A DNA stretch of 64,000 bases from Serinus canaria (GCF_022539315.1 NC_066313.1:70187934-70251933), one strand, 5' to 3'; positions 33,791 to 46,241 are shown, counted from the stretch's first letter. Translations and numbers: made by a program. The notes: generated by a model not told the origin, from the sequence alone.

Positions 33791-36700
33791 CAAGGGAGGA
33801 TGCAGAAACCCCCAGAACAGCACTTCCTTGAAGCCTTGGCAGACTTGATTTTGGCAAAGAATTATACAGCAGCAATTAATTTTCTACTATTGAATTATCT
33901 TGCATTCTTCTGACAAGACTTGCGAATCAATCCTCTTGTTTTGTTTGACAAAGAAAATATTAAGGTCTTCTGTGTTAATCAGAAGACAGAAAAGCCTTTG
34001 CTGAGGCTCCAATCCTGTTTTGTTGAGAATGGGCAAGAGAATTTCTTCTTTGCTTCCTTTGCAAAACTGCCCTGTCAAATATTTCAAATGGTTTTGTGGT
34101 TACTATGTAGTGTGTCTGCCACTGACACCTACAGGACATAACTATGTCTTAGTATGGTTAACAGCTGGGTAACAGAGAACATTAATTACAAAAATATAAC
34201 AAGTGATTATCATTCAAGCTGCAGTTATATCTCTGGTTGTGCAGAAGGGATAAAAAGATCTAAGACTAGTAAAAGTGATTATCTCTGATTGTGTCTCTAA
34301 AGACTAATCCCATCCATATAAATGTATTTTGAAGATATTTTGATGTATTACTGTTCAGTAGACCAAAAAAGAGGTGAGGTAATTTGCAAATGATCTAAGA
34401 ATGAAGTATTTCAAATAATCCAAATTGTTGAATGTTCTTAGTCATGCATGTTTCCATTGTTCTTTATTTAGTAGTGCAGATGCATTTTTAGAGCCAAATG
34501 TCTGTTTTGATAGGTAACACTAAAGTTGTACAGATCATCAGCTGCAGGGGAGAGTTAATGGAGAAAGAAGAAACATGACTAAGGAATAATTGAAAAAAGA
34601 AGACAAGGGACAGAAGAAATCCAGAAGAAATATGTTGATTATTTTCTTTTTTTTTGGTTTTTTTTACAGTTCTGGACATTAAATAACATCTCTAATATAA
34701 ACATTTTAAACAACATAATTAATTTGAACAAATAGTTTTATCAGTGTTTTTAGTATTTTTATGTCAATCTAAATGGAAGAGCACTATGAATACCTCAAGC
34801 ACTATACAGATAAATTAACTTATATGTTATATAAAGAGCACAGCTGGGGAAGAAAAACTTGTAACGGCTCTAAGTATTGAAAATGACATCTGATGTTTAT
34901 AATTACAATGAGTAATGCTAGCCTTCCAACAATAATAAAAAGCCACTGCCCTACCAGACAATTCACGAAACTCATCATTCCTTTACAGCTTACCTGCAGG
35001 CAACAGTTTTCTTTATTATGGTGGTTAAGATATAAGTGAGATTAGAGAAAGGTCAAAACTACTCAAAATTTAATTATCTGTCTCAAATGTCACTGGTTTT
35101 AAAAGGATCAATGACCTTATCCCTTGTTGTAGGTCATATATCATGCCACTTGGATAATCCCATCTAATTTTATGCAATCGGTTTATGTGTTCCTTTTATT
35201 GAAAGAAGTTTCTTGGGGGAATTATTCTATCCCCTTATAATTTGAATTTCTCTCTGGCAGATGGCATGGGATGACTAGCCACTGTCCAAACATGCGAGTA
35301 AAAGTGGGAACCATGTGTTCACAAGCATTAGAGTGTCTTGCCAATAAGCACAGTCCTACAACAATGAAGTAGAATTAGGGAATTAGGTAGACTGAGTGCT
35401 TTGCTTAGCAACCCTGTTTTTACTTCCCTTGTGAGTAAAATTAATACTGAATTTCCTGTATTTGTGGGAATATATTGTTTCAAGAGAAATGTTTTTTCTA
35501 ATTACAATTTTTACTTTATTTTTTAAATGAGAGTTGATATGTGCTTTTAGTCTTAATTTCATTGTAGTATTTTATGTTTGTATTATATTTAAATATGTAC
35601 CAATACATGCACATTTTTAGTCTATTTCCCCTTATATTAGAATTTTTTTCAAGAAATACTGACTTTCAGTGAGGTAAATTAATAGAAACAATTTTTTTTT
35701 ATAAATGATGATAAAAAGATTCTATAAGAGAAATATTTTGTAGAAGTGTGTACAATAAAGTCAGAGTGGAAGTAGATAACTTTCAGGTACAGTATTAAGA
35801 CCTGAGTGAATAATGCACATTTATGTAGCCAAAATATAACAATCTAATTAATTCTGTAGTGAATGCTTGATACAAAAACACATCTGTAGAACCATTGTCA
35901 TTAGTAAAAGAGATTGTCAGAGAAATGTTAGACACAACTGCCTTCTGAGTCCACTGCAAAAAAAAAAAAAATTGAAAAAAAGCTTACTTGCCGAATACAT
36001 ATCTTTCTTTTTGAATAATTTCAATTGCAGGCTGAACTGCATCCTCTGTTTTTGCATTATTCTACCATACCCTGTATGATGGAGTTGTTTTCAGAAGTAT
36101 ATGTATTTCTTTTTTCTATACTCAACATTTAGTTTGTATCTTTAATAAAAGTTGGGAGAAGAATCACAAATTAATTTCTAGTCAGAATATCAGAGAAAAT
36201 AAAAAACCAAAACAAAACACAGACTCAAAATTTATAGGCTACAGGATAAAGATCCTATTTCCAATAGCTTCCAATTCAGTGATTTTGGTGAATTTCACCA
36301 CAGTATTTAAATAAGAAGATAAATAATTCTGAAAACTGTTTTCCTATTTTGTTTGAAATCCCCATCAATCCCACCATGATTCGGCATCTCCTTCTTTGAT
36401 TTACTACTGTAGTGACAGTATTCATTTAAATTAATTTAAGATAGCTTCAATATAAACACTGGCATTTAGTTTACATGGAAAGCATTTTTAATGTTTTACT
36501 GTTAGCATGGTTACTAACATCACTTTGTCCTGAAAATACTGGTGTGTATCCAATCAGTTTTCAGGTATGGCTCTGGAGATACTGTGAGTTAAGACAATTC
36601 CAGTGGGTGATTTACACTGGGCACTCCTTTTGAGATGCTTGGAATTCCATGCCAGTAGGTACCAGTACCAGAGAACAGTCCCAGTAATTTTCTGACTGCT

Positions 36701-37944
36701 ATAAAATTAGTCCTTAGTGTTATCACACTCCTCCATGCTGTCTCCTTCAGGCCAGGGCAGCCCTCCTGTCTCTGGTTCCAAACACAGGGGTTGCAGCATT
36801 CCCAGATCGTTTTCTCCTGAAGGTGCATGCAATGGGAAAGACACAGTGCTGCATACTGCCCTTGAGTCTAATCAGTACCTGGGACAATGGCACTGGAATT
36901 TCATGATGGCTATTTGTTTGGAAAGCAGGACACCTTAGCAGGCACAACAGTGGCAAAAGACACTGGAGTGCAAGATTTTTCTGAGTTCTTCTTTATATCC
37001 CTGCTGATGTCTTAAAAAACTATTGGACATTTTGTTACTAGATTTCAAACTACCCTCAATAATCTAGATTCAGTGGTTAGATTCATATAAAAATGAGTAT
37101 CAGATAGAAGTAGAATGAAGAAGGGAAAAGTAACTAAAGATAAAATAGGGGAGGACTAAAATAAAGAAATTTTATAGAAGGGTACATCAAGAGGAATGGC
37201 ACAATAAAGAATACATAAAATGAAATTAATCTTTTGCCAAAATGAAATAGAGATTTTACAGTAGACTTCAGTAATTCAATTTTTCTACTTGGACTACATC
37301 ATTCCAGAGTATAGGAAAGGGGATGGCTGTGTATTCTTATCCTAATATGAAGAACAAATTTTCATCCTTCCATTTGTGCTAATCTGTACATATGTGGGAG
37401 ACACACAAATGCATTTACTATGTAAAATAATATTTCAGATAAAAAGAACAGTGTGCAGACCACAATAAGTTGTTATTAAATATAAACTGGTTCTTCTCAT
37501 TTTGCAAATCAGAATAAATGGTTTGTATATCTTGTGACAGTTTCAGAAGGATGACCCTTCCTCGTTTTTCTGTGAATGTTTCATTGCTTTAATCAAGGTA
37601 CATTAACCTACAACAACCTCTAGCAACAAATTACCATATATGGCATATTTTTCTCCCACTCTGCAATTATGTTGGGGTTATAAAATTATGGCAGAACATT
37701 TTGTGCCTTACATGTGCAGAAAAAGGTACTTGCACAGAAATAAACAGTTTCTAGTGTATTAGAACAGAGAAATTAATCATAATTCACTGTACTTTTAATG
37801 CAGAGTTTCACGCTTCCAGACTGAATTAAATATCATGTCCACCCACACTGGGAAATAATTACAATTAAAAAATATAGATAAGAATATTAGGAGTGATTTT
37901 GTAAAATAAATTAATACAAACCACAAATGTAATTTAATGGACTA
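33791..37944. other. Mostly unique non-coding DNA with one unclassified GC-richer block
   Basis: No gene seen. The block at about 36590-36960 is GC-richer and carries four overlapping open frames on both strands, a sign of composition rather than coding. It may be an eroded LTR, but I found no termini or signals. The rest is AT-rich, with short homopolymers such as the A-run near 35957-35970. Confidence 0.45.
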
Positions 37945-38200
37945 GAATATTTCAGTTGGGAGTAACCAGTTGGGTCTAACTACCTGACCAATTCAGGGTT
38001 AATAAAAAGTAAAAGCATATTATTAAAATCATTATCTAAATGGCTCTAAACCGTAGACAGGCTTGGGCCATAGACCATCCTTGTAGGAAAACAGTTCCAG
38101 TGTTTGGACCCCTTGATATGGAAATATTTCTTAATGCCAAGTCTAAAACTCTCTTGGCGCATCTTTGGACCACTCCAAGGTATTGAATCTCTGTATACCA
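37945..38200 (-). mobile_element. CR1 LINE 3' region, divergent subfamily (antisense)
   Basis: AGAATATTTCAGTTGGGAGT, GTCTAACTACCTGACCAATTC, then GACAGGCTTGGGCCATAGAC, CAGTTCCAGTGTTTGGACCC, AAATATTTCTTAATGCC and CTCTCTTGGCGCATCTTTGG follow the antisense 3' UTR of an older CR1 subfamily (CR1-B/C/Y-like). The copy ends where the LTR-like block begins, which suggests the LTR landed in or beside it. Confidence 0.8.
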
Positions 38201-38208
38201 GGCAACAA

Positions 38209-38823
38209 TGTCCTGCTTAATGGCAAATTTAGGGAGGGAACTTCCAAAAGGGTACCCCTAGAAAGCAAATTCAAGTGGCCCCTCCTCCCAACAGTTCAGG
38301 AGACATAAATCTCCTTCGAGAAAAGTGGAAAAAAAAATTTTATTTAGCAAGCAAAGTATTCCCATGCATAAGAAAATGAATAATATTAAACAATAAAGCT
38401 TCTCCTTGTTCTGAAGAGATGGCAAATTCAGAAAGTCCTTTTTATGGGTTGTAGCTTTTCTTGCTCAGTCTCTTATCAGTCCCTCCTGGGGTGGAAAATG
38501 CCATGTCCCAGGTCCCAATGGACCACAGGTGTGAGCTCCCAGTGCTTTTCTGGGTTTTCAGTTCAGAGCTGGGCTGATCAGTTCCAAGAAAAAGAAAAGC
38601 CACAGTCTAGGGAGGTTCTCTGCCTCAGCTAGGTGAAAAAAAAAAACCTAACTGAAGAGAAAAGGAGGGCTCTGTCCCATTGTTCGTGCTGCAGACAGCA
38701 TAGTTCATGAGAGAGAAAAATGTGGGTGAACAAGTGCAGTTCTGAAAACAAATTGCACACTTCTTCTCCCCCCCACATCACTCTCAAAACCAGTCTTCAA
38801 GGTGCAGAACTTAATATCCAGCA
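38209..38823 (-). mobile_element. Probable solo LTR (antisense)
   Basis: On the minus strand the block opens TGCTGGATATTAAGTTCTGC and closes GCAGGACA, with TG...CA ends. Inside it is a TATA-like CATAAAAAG at about 38437-38445 and, roughly 100 bp further on, a polyadenylation signal in GCTAAATAAAATTTTT (about 38337-38350). That order (U3, TATA, poly-A signal, U5) is the LTR layout. Flanks CAACAA and CAAACA are only loosely alike, so the duplication is eroded or my boundaries are off by a few bases. Frame 38444-38632 lies within it and is not a gene. Confidence 0.55.
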
Positions 38824-39417
38824 CAAACATAACAAATGACTGGAGATACAAGCATCATCAAGTCACGCTAGGACAACCGTAAACAAACCAACAAACAAAA
38901 CCTAAATGAATAAGTAAATATTTTTGTTCTCTCAAAAGAGAATTTTGAATTCTAAGCAAAAAAAGATGAAGAAAATCTTCCAAAACATGTACTGGAAAAA
39001 TGAACTTCAGCAATGCCAAAAAAATGGGATCTAGTGAAATCTTTTCTAGCTTCCACATCATGCTTATTTTTGTTTTGCAATCTTACCTCTTCCTCAGCAG
39101 TAAGCTTTCAGAACAATATAACTTAGAGGCATATGGCTTCTTTTTATATTCCTATCTTTCTATCATATCACAAAGAGAGGAGAATTTCAGCAAAGGAAAT
39201 TAATGCCACAGCTGGGAAATTACTCAATTATCACTAGGGGATTAAGAATGAAGTTACTGTACACCTACAGAACTGTTATTTTAACATTTCATGCACTTCA
39301 TTTACCTGACTTCAACATTTTCAGTATTTAGCTCTGCTGCAAATTATTTTCAAAATACGACCTCCTTATCTACTACTGTGAGATCAGCGAGTTTTCAACT
39401 GTTTGAAAGGCTTCTTT
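38824..39417. other. Unique AT-rich non-coding DNA
   Basis: Nothing assignable. Two opposed frames (38858-39061 minus, 39000-39203 plus) overlap and have no motif support. Confidence 0.45.
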
Positions 39418-39590
39418 TATAGAATTGTGAAGACCTCTAAGATCAATTCCAGCCATCAACCTAGCACTGCCACATGGTCACCACTAAACCATGTCCCCAG
39501 GTGCCACTTCCACATGGTTTTTAAACACTTCCGAGGATGATGATTCCACTACTTCCCTGGGCAGCTTGTTCCAATGTTTGATGCTACATA
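39418..39590 (-). mobile_element. CR1 LINE 3' end (antisense)
   Basis: TATAGAATTGTGAAGACCTC, CCAGCCATCAACCTAGCACT, GCCACATGGTCACCACTAAAC, CATGTCCCCAGGTGCCAC, GATGATTCCACTACTTCCC and TGGGCAGCTTGTTCCAATG track the antisense CR1 3' UTR without large gaps, truncated at about 175 bp. Confidence 0.9.
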
Positions 39591-42500
39591 ATCAGTAGCT
39601 ATCATTATTTTTACCATTATTAATCTCCTCACTAACTATGGAGGAGACATTAGATGCTAATGGCAGTTAAAGCAGTAAAATAGAAAATGACTGTCACTTT
39701 GACAAAATCAATGTATTTGATATTCTAATCATTATTTATGCAACCTCATATGTGTATGCAATATGCAATAGGCAAATAAAAATGATAGCAGAATTAGCAA
39801 CACAAAAAATATGGACACAGAGACCAGAAGATTATCATCTATTTTTCTAGGCACTAACAATGGTCCTTAATCATCCAATTCTACATCTCCATACCTTGTT
39901 ATCATTTTAAATCACAGACAACTTGCTAGACAAAACACTTATAATCCAATCATCATAACTAGGATTTGGGTTTGGGGGTGTTTTGTTGATTTAATTTTTT
40001 TCTTACATGTCCTGAAGAACGTTTTGTATGGTTATATTTCTCTTTGCAGGAATTTTCTTTATCTCCCTTGCTGTTTGGAGACCATGGCTTCAGATGAGGA
40101 AAGTCCTATTTAGAACAATAGTTTCACCCACTGACCTAAGGACTGAATTAGTCCTTAAATGTGGACATAAGAATCTGGTAAATTTTGACAACATTTCTGA
40201 TAAAATTTAGTGATTCTCTTAGTATACTTTACTGGTTCTTCTTTCTGCCTTTCTTGCTGGAAAGTCTGAAGAAGGAATCTGACCGTCTTTATTGAAGCTC
40301 ATTAAAATAGATTACATTATTGGCAAGACATATCTATATAAATGTTTATATTTCTCTGTATGGTTATGTGTATGTGTGTACATATATAATGCAACTAATT
40401 TCATGGATACTTTATTTCATTAAAAGAAGCTCCAAAATTTAGTTTTAAATTCACAAGTTTAAGATGGTTTTTATTTACACAGGATGTAGAAATCACAGAA
40501 AATTTTGGACTTTCTCTGCAAACTGGAAAAATTTGGTCGCTTCAAGCATGATTGTCTTTCAGAAAAGATGTTGTATATTAAATTATTTTCCTTAGTATAG
40601 TTAGTGCAAAAATGTCACTTTCATATAACATTTGTAATATCTATTGGTCTTGTTAGTGGATTTACAACTTTTGTAGTGTAAGTTCACTGCAATAACTGTA
40701 CAAAAAATTTTGAATTTTTGTCATAAGAGAAGCTGCCATCTAATACAGTTGTGAGTATGAGTATGAAAGAAAGTTAAACTGCTAGCCCTTAAGAAGGACA
40801 AAACTGTATCATTGAATAATTCATACACATTTCCTGAAATGAAATACTAGCATTTGCTATTTTGCTTGGGCAGTGATTAATATGAACTACTTTGAGTACT
40901 GAATTTATCTTGAATTTCTTGTAAAATGCTGACACTATAAGACTATAAGAAACATTTGATCAGATATGGGGCTCAGAAAAGCTTAGGCTAGCTTTTAAAA
41001 TGCTCAACTTGTCCTAGTTTTGGTCTGCTGTGTTTATTCTCAAATTTTTAATCTGCATGATTCTGCCTAAAATGATATGGATCAACTTTTTACCAAAGAA
41101 AAGTAGTTTATTCTCACTTCCATAGTTAATGTGATGAAGAAAAGTTGGAAATCTGTATTGATTAGTTCTTGTTTCGTTTATTAACCCAAAGAGTTTTAGA
41201 GTAGTCATTTTCTTCATAAACAAAGATTTATAAAATAATGTTCTTGTTCTTCCTAAAGAAAATTATTTCTTTTAAATAAGCAATTTACTTTTTCAGATTT
41301 CTTTATTCATCAGGTTTTACTAGACCACAGTGTGTTTCAGTTTTTTCTTATTCATTAACCAGCAAATTAACACACCTTCCACCACTAAAAAAAACCTCTG
41401 AAAGCTTATAAAAGCAAAATGCAGTTAGTAGTGGTAAAAAATACTTCCTTAAGCACTAAAACAGCGTCAATATAACAGCACAAATCCCTTATGTCAAATA
41501 GCTTTTAGAAGATCAATCACAAGCTCCAACTTAGTGTGGAGAAATGGGTAACTTTCCTGAAAACACACACTCCAATACATATTTACATGCTAATTTATGC
41601 TTTTGATTATGATCACTAGCAGTCAGTGGTAAATAAATCATTGTTAGATGAATGAAAAGCTTAATCAGTTCACAGTCAAACCTTATTTTCGAGAAAAAGA
41701 AATTAAAAATGCATGAAGTAATAATTCCTTAGTCAATAATATCTGCTTGTAAGAGTGTTATATACTTTAAATCCTCCTTTTCTTTAAGGTTTGACCACAC
41801 AGTATAAATTCTAGAAATATTACAATACAAAATATATTATCTAAATCTCAAAGGAAACCTGTGGAACACAAAGAAAAAAAGGTTTTTTTTTTGTTCATAT
41901 TTTTCAATCAGCAAAATATTGCTAATCTTTGTTTTTTATTGCTCAGTGTGAGCAACTACCACTCTCCTTTCCATTTTTCACTATCTTGCCTTGCTTCCCA
42001 TCATCTTGCCTTTTTATGTCTTCCCTTATATCAACTCACCTCCCCAGATTTCTTCTGCCCCAGAATCACTGGAGTTTCCCATCAGAAGTTAATAAAGACT
42101 GTCAATCAAATTTGGATCAATCAATCTGAAGAGATATATTGATACCATAGTGTTTTCAAGTGGAGTTTTAAGGGTTTGTAGAAGAAGGGGCTTTTTGGTT
42201 CTCCTTCTTTGCAACAAGGTTGTCCAATACTTATTTGGCTTTAGCCTGGGAGCTTTCTACCCCATCTCTTGAGGCTTGAGCTGTCTATATCTGCAGTTGG
42301 ACAGTATATTTCATCAATATTTTAATTATACATAAAGACCTTCAATAAGTCAGGAAACAATCTTATATGTTCCAGGAAACACAAATATATTTTTATGTAC
42401 CTGAAAAAAGGAAAAATGAAGATAAGTTTGATATAAATGTTTTCCTTTACATTGCCCAAATAGGAGACACTGTTTTACTGTTTCCTGTTGACCTCTGTTT

Positions 42501-43178
42501 CCAGGATATTTTTGACACTTTTCTTTCATCACAATCTTAGTAAGTGTTATCTTTGTTGCAACATGTGCTTAATGGGTCTCACCAGGATTCACCATAAAAC
42601 TTTTATTACACCACTGCTTTTCCTGCTTATGAATCTATTAAAATGCTGTTCTAATACAACTGTTTAAGGATATATCCACTCAAAAATCAGCAGACACCAT
42701 GGTCAATCCCCTGTCCAGTGTCTGCTATATGGACTAATGTATGGTCACAATATTTTGCTAGCTTTTACTTTTTCAATAAGCAATGGAAAAATTTTTATGA
42801 ATTACACTTTCATATTCACAATCAGTGTGACAGAATATTCCTTTTTTGATGTACTTGATGCTACTTATCTTTTCATTGCAGAAAATGGCTGTGATGTGTT
42901 TAAGATTTTATTTTCATATATTAAAATGTCAATTATTTATCCCTGCCTACAAGCAGTACTACATGGTTTTGGAAATTTAGAAACATCTGCTCACTGGCCC
43001 ATAATTGTAATAAAGTTTGGATGTTTAAAGCATCTGGTTCTTCATTCTTTTAGTATCATCAAAAAAATTAACTGCAATAAATAGTCTGTGCCCCAGAAGA
43101 AATTTCTTTAATTCATTAAGGAGTTGTAATCTTATTTTGAAAATGTATAAATACAGATGGGAATAGAATTTAATTCAA
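39591..43178. other. Unique AT-rich non-coding DNA
   Basis: No gene or transposon identified in about 3.6 kb. Frames such as 41861-42142 (plus) and 42737-43084 (plus, 115 codons, F/I/L-rich because the DNA is T-rich) have no motif support. Confidence 0.5.
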
Positions 43179-43325
43179 ATGGTTAAAAGGCCTAAAATTG
43201 ATTTTAAAAAAATGGGCTACCTTGTCTACATGACTTTGGTTGCCTATGGAACCATCAGAGACCTGGTAGAAACATGGATGTCTGGATATGGAATCAGTGC
43301 CACTTCCTATGTCAGTTCACTATGA
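43179..43325 (+). other. Short open frame of 48 codons, unrecognised
   Basis: ATG at 43179 to TGA at 43323-43325. The middle reads MGYLVYMTLVAYGTIRDLV, hydrophobic then charged, and its codons end in C or G more often than local DNA would give by chance. I do not recognise the family. There is no polypyrimidine tract upstream to make it a splice-in exon; a stop codon precedes it closely in frame. It is most likely chance or an old pseudogene scrap; listed because it stands out by eye. Confidence 0.2.
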
Positions 43326-43954
43326 GCTGGCTTTTACCTGCATCTTGTCATATCTTGTTTATTGCCCTTACAAGGATCCAGACTGCTGACTGAGTTGCAG
43401 GGACTTTCTAGATTAGAGGTAATGAGGTGTCAAGAAACATTTTACGCTAGTTTGAAAATTTGCTCCAGAAACTTCACTGTGTCCCTTATTTACTCAGATA
43501 GGTAGATGATCCATCTGCTCACTGTCTCAGGGGTTCTCACATTTCTCTAGTTTATGCCAGAGTAATTTTATCAATTCTAACTGTCTGACTTCTAATTTAA
43601 ACCTGAGTGAAACAAATGTCTTGTCTGATATAACTGCCCTCAACAAAGTAGCTACTGAATGCAGAAAAAAAATCACCTAAATCTTTATGTACAACAGCCT
43701 ATGTAGTGCATTACCATTTTTCCAAAGACAAAAGTACATGAAGATTCAACATAAAAATTACCAAAACATATGAATGATAAAAGTTTTCAATGTATAAAGA
43801 CTCTGCACTATATTTTCTATAATCAATTATCCCAATAGGCAACCTTCTGCTCTATATTATCAACTTGGGCTGTAGTAGTGAGCAAGCATCCTTGTCCAAA
43901 CATCTTGACTTTAACTCTGATAAAGTCAGAAGGAAATTAAAAACCTGCAGATTA
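43326..43954. other. Unique non-coding DNA
   Basis: No recognisable feature. Confidence 0.45.
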
Positions 43955-44030
43955 AAAAGAAACACACAAACAAAGAAAAAGGAAACAAAAGAAAAAAATC
44001 CCCCCCCCAAAAACTCCAAACACTAAAAAA
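43955..44030. repeat. A-rich low-complexity tract with a C9 run
   Basis: AAACAAAGAAAAAGG-type sequence with nine C at 44000-44008. Confidence 0.85.
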
Positions 44031-44331
44031 GCCCAGTGTACATCAAATGTCAGGATCTCTATAGAGCTGATGAAAGTGTCATTCTTTCAAGAACAGATAA
44101 TCCATGTAAGAGATAATTACCACAGTGCACTATAAAAAGCTGCTGATTGAACCATTCAGCTGTGAAGCCCAGACCTGGCTAGTTATAGGTTTTGAGCCCA
44201 TTATATTCCTATCTGATAGATATCAAGGACTCAGGCTTTCATTTTTCTTTTCTCTCTCCAAAACAGTATCATTTCAGGAATTGGTGGTTGGTGTCAGCTT
44301 CTTTATTTAAATAAATGGTTTTGAATTAGAA
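44031..44331. other. Unassigned stretch
   Basis: Nothing recognisable. The plus-strand frame 44125-44310 has no motif support. Confidence 0.4.
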
Positions 44332-44332
44332 G

Positions 44333-44374
44333 GTTTATTCACTCCCAACAATTAAAATTTGGGAGCGAATAAAC
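44333..44374. repeat. Inverted repeat, 15-16 bp arms
   Basis: GTTTATTCACTCCCAA (44333-44348) and TTGGGAGCGAATAAAC (44359-44374) are reverse complements except at one position, with a 10-base AT-rich loop. It would form a strong hairpin in either transcript. Its arms are not the ends of any element I know. Confidence 0.9.
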
Positions 44375-44415
44375 ATTTCTTATTCAAGACCATCAAGACT
44401 CCATTGCACACATCC

Positions 44416-44437
44416 ATCTCTCTATATATAGAGAGAT
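44416..44437. repeat. Perfect 22-bp palindrome
   Basis: ATCTCTCTATATATAGAGAGAT reads identically on both strands (shown here in 22 bases as 11 plus 11: ATCTCTCTATA / TATAGAGAGAT). Its centre is TATATATA, so it is probably an expanded dinucleotide repeat rather than a selected site. Confidence 0.9.
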
Positions 44438-44465
44438 AGATATGGATTACATAGGTGAGACCAGA

Positions 44466-44777
44466 TGTAAATATTGTATGGGGCAAAGGGTTCCAAACCT
44501 GGCTGAAATACTCAAGGTCAAGCTGCAATATGTAGTAGCATTTATTAAACTGTCATCTGAACTTATGTTTCCTCTCTTCATTTGGTAAACAGGGCTTAGA
44601 ATACAATGTATAGCAGAGCTGGCTACAGGTGACTGGCTACCCCAGCTCTGAAGTGGCCTCCCTAACGTTTCTTGCAGTCCTCCTGGGCATGGCATACATT
44701 GTGTGAGAGTTAACTTTGCAGTAAAGACTCTGGTTGCTGCCACGTGGAAATGCAGGAAGCCTATGAGAAATCATTCA
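44466..44777 (-). mobile_element. Solo LTR with perfect 5-bp target-site duplication (antisense)
   Basis: On the minus strand the element starts TGAATGATTTCTCATAGG and ends CAATATTTACA, so it has TG...CA termini over 312 bp. It is flanked on both sides by CCAGA (44461-44465 and 44778-44782), a perfect five-base duplication of the size made by ERVL-type integrases. A polyadenylation signal AATAAA lies on the minus strand at 44541-44546, and a weak TATA-like TATACA lies upstream at about 44610. No internal retroviral sequence is present, so it arose by LTR-LTR recombination. The 98-codon minus-strand frame 44447-44743 lies almost wholly inside it and is not a gene. Confidence 0.78.
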
Positions 44778-44782
44778 CCAGA

Positions 44783-45572
44783 ACAAAACCAGTCCTGGTA
44801 ACTTAGTGAGCTGGGAATAGCAGACTAGCAGGTAATGACATAATTGGAGGTGTTTTTTATGTTGAATTTATTTACTGGGAGTTCTCTTTGAAATGACCTA
44901 TGAGAAAGACAAAGATATTTATTGCTGCTTCAAGAATGACTGAGTAGATGGAAAAACAGGTATTATTTACAGTATTTATTTATAAGTGTTTATTCAATTA
45001 ACTACCCTAACAAGGTAAAACATTTATTCATACTTGTGATGCATATGCAAGGTTATGGAAAGGCATATGAAAACAATTTTTATTAAAAGGGTCAATATTG
45101 TAAAAAAATCATAAGAATGCTAAGCATATATATTTGCTAAGATCATTGTGTATTGCATTATAGATAAGAACATAAAAATAGATAGCGTGGTTCAGTTCAA
45201 AGGGCTGGCCAGTCAATCAAATCCTATTATTTGCACTAAAGATTAATTCTAAGAAATAAACTTAAAAAAAAAAATTATTACACCTTAGATTTTTCCAAGA
45301 ATTTGCAGGTTATGGAGTTCTATATCTCAAGATTTCACTCACAGCCTTGTATTTTTGAAGTAGTGATTGATACTTTCTTCATTAAATTATTGTGTTATTT
45401 CTTTACTGCATTTATTCTACTGAGTTTTACAGTAACTGGTGGGAAAGAGTTCTGCAATTCAATGATAATGTGTAAAATATTCATCCTTTTATTTAGTTCA
45501 AATATTCATCCTGTTTAGCTCAGGCAAGGTATCTGGTAACTGCATTGCAATTTTTGTGCTAGGAGAAATATT
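44783..45572. other. Unique AT-rich non-coding DNA
   Basis: No assignable feature. Confidence 0.45.
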
Positions 45573-45650
45573 AAATCATAGAATCATAAACTAATTTGGT
45601 TGGAAAAGACTTTTAAGAGAAGGTAATCAAACTGTTAGATTGAGTCCAAC
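45573..45650 (-). mobile_element. CR1 LINE 3' tail (antisense)
   Basis: AATCATAGAATCATAAACTA then TTTGGTTGGAAAAGACTTTT and TTGAGTCCAAC is the antisense CR1 terminus, with a short insertion before the last block. It is under 80 bp. Confidence 0.85.
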
Positions 45651-46241
45651 TTCAATATTCATTTTCTCTGTATTAAAAATGTTATTAAAATATGCCATAA
45701 ATTACATTATTTAGCTCCTTTTCAAGCTGAGGGATTTCATTTATTTCGTGTGTCTTAGTCATTCATATAAAAACCAAGGAATAATAAACTTGAAAACTTT
45801 ATTGTAAGTTAGGGATATATTTTTCAGTTTTACTTAGTTTTTTCTTATCAGCACTAAATTACATCTTTCATTTTGTTACATGGCCATTCAAAATCATGAT
45901 ACCTATCCAGATTTCATTGTGTTTTGTTTAACTTTTGGCCAGCCTGATAAATTTTATATCAACAGCAACTTTTGTCCTTTTTATATTTCAACAGTATGAA
46001 TGCCCTTGTAATTGATGTATATTCTTGTAGGATTCTATGAATTTCTGTTTTCACTGAGTTATCTGAGCTTTTGTTTGTGCAACTAGTTTCATAGAATCTT
46101 TTTCTATTGTGAGAGCTTGTCTCAGATCTTTGATACCACTCTGATCAAATCACCATGATCAGCCCAGTTATCGATGCTACCAAAAGACTCAGGTGTCTCC
46201 CACCCTGCCTGTTCTCTAAAAGAGAGAACAAAAACCAGCAT
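45651..46241. other. Unique AT-rich non-coding DNA
   Basis: No assignable feature, although 46110-46200 is slightly CR1-like in base composition. Confidence 0.4.

Noticed and set aside
40480..40530. AATCACAGAAAATTTTGGAC as another CR1 tail
   Set aside because: Only the first ten bases fit; the rest does not follow the CR1 terminus.
42737..43084. 115-codon plus-strand frame, F/I-rich
   Set aside because: Composition follows from T-rich DNA; no signal peptide or recognisable family.
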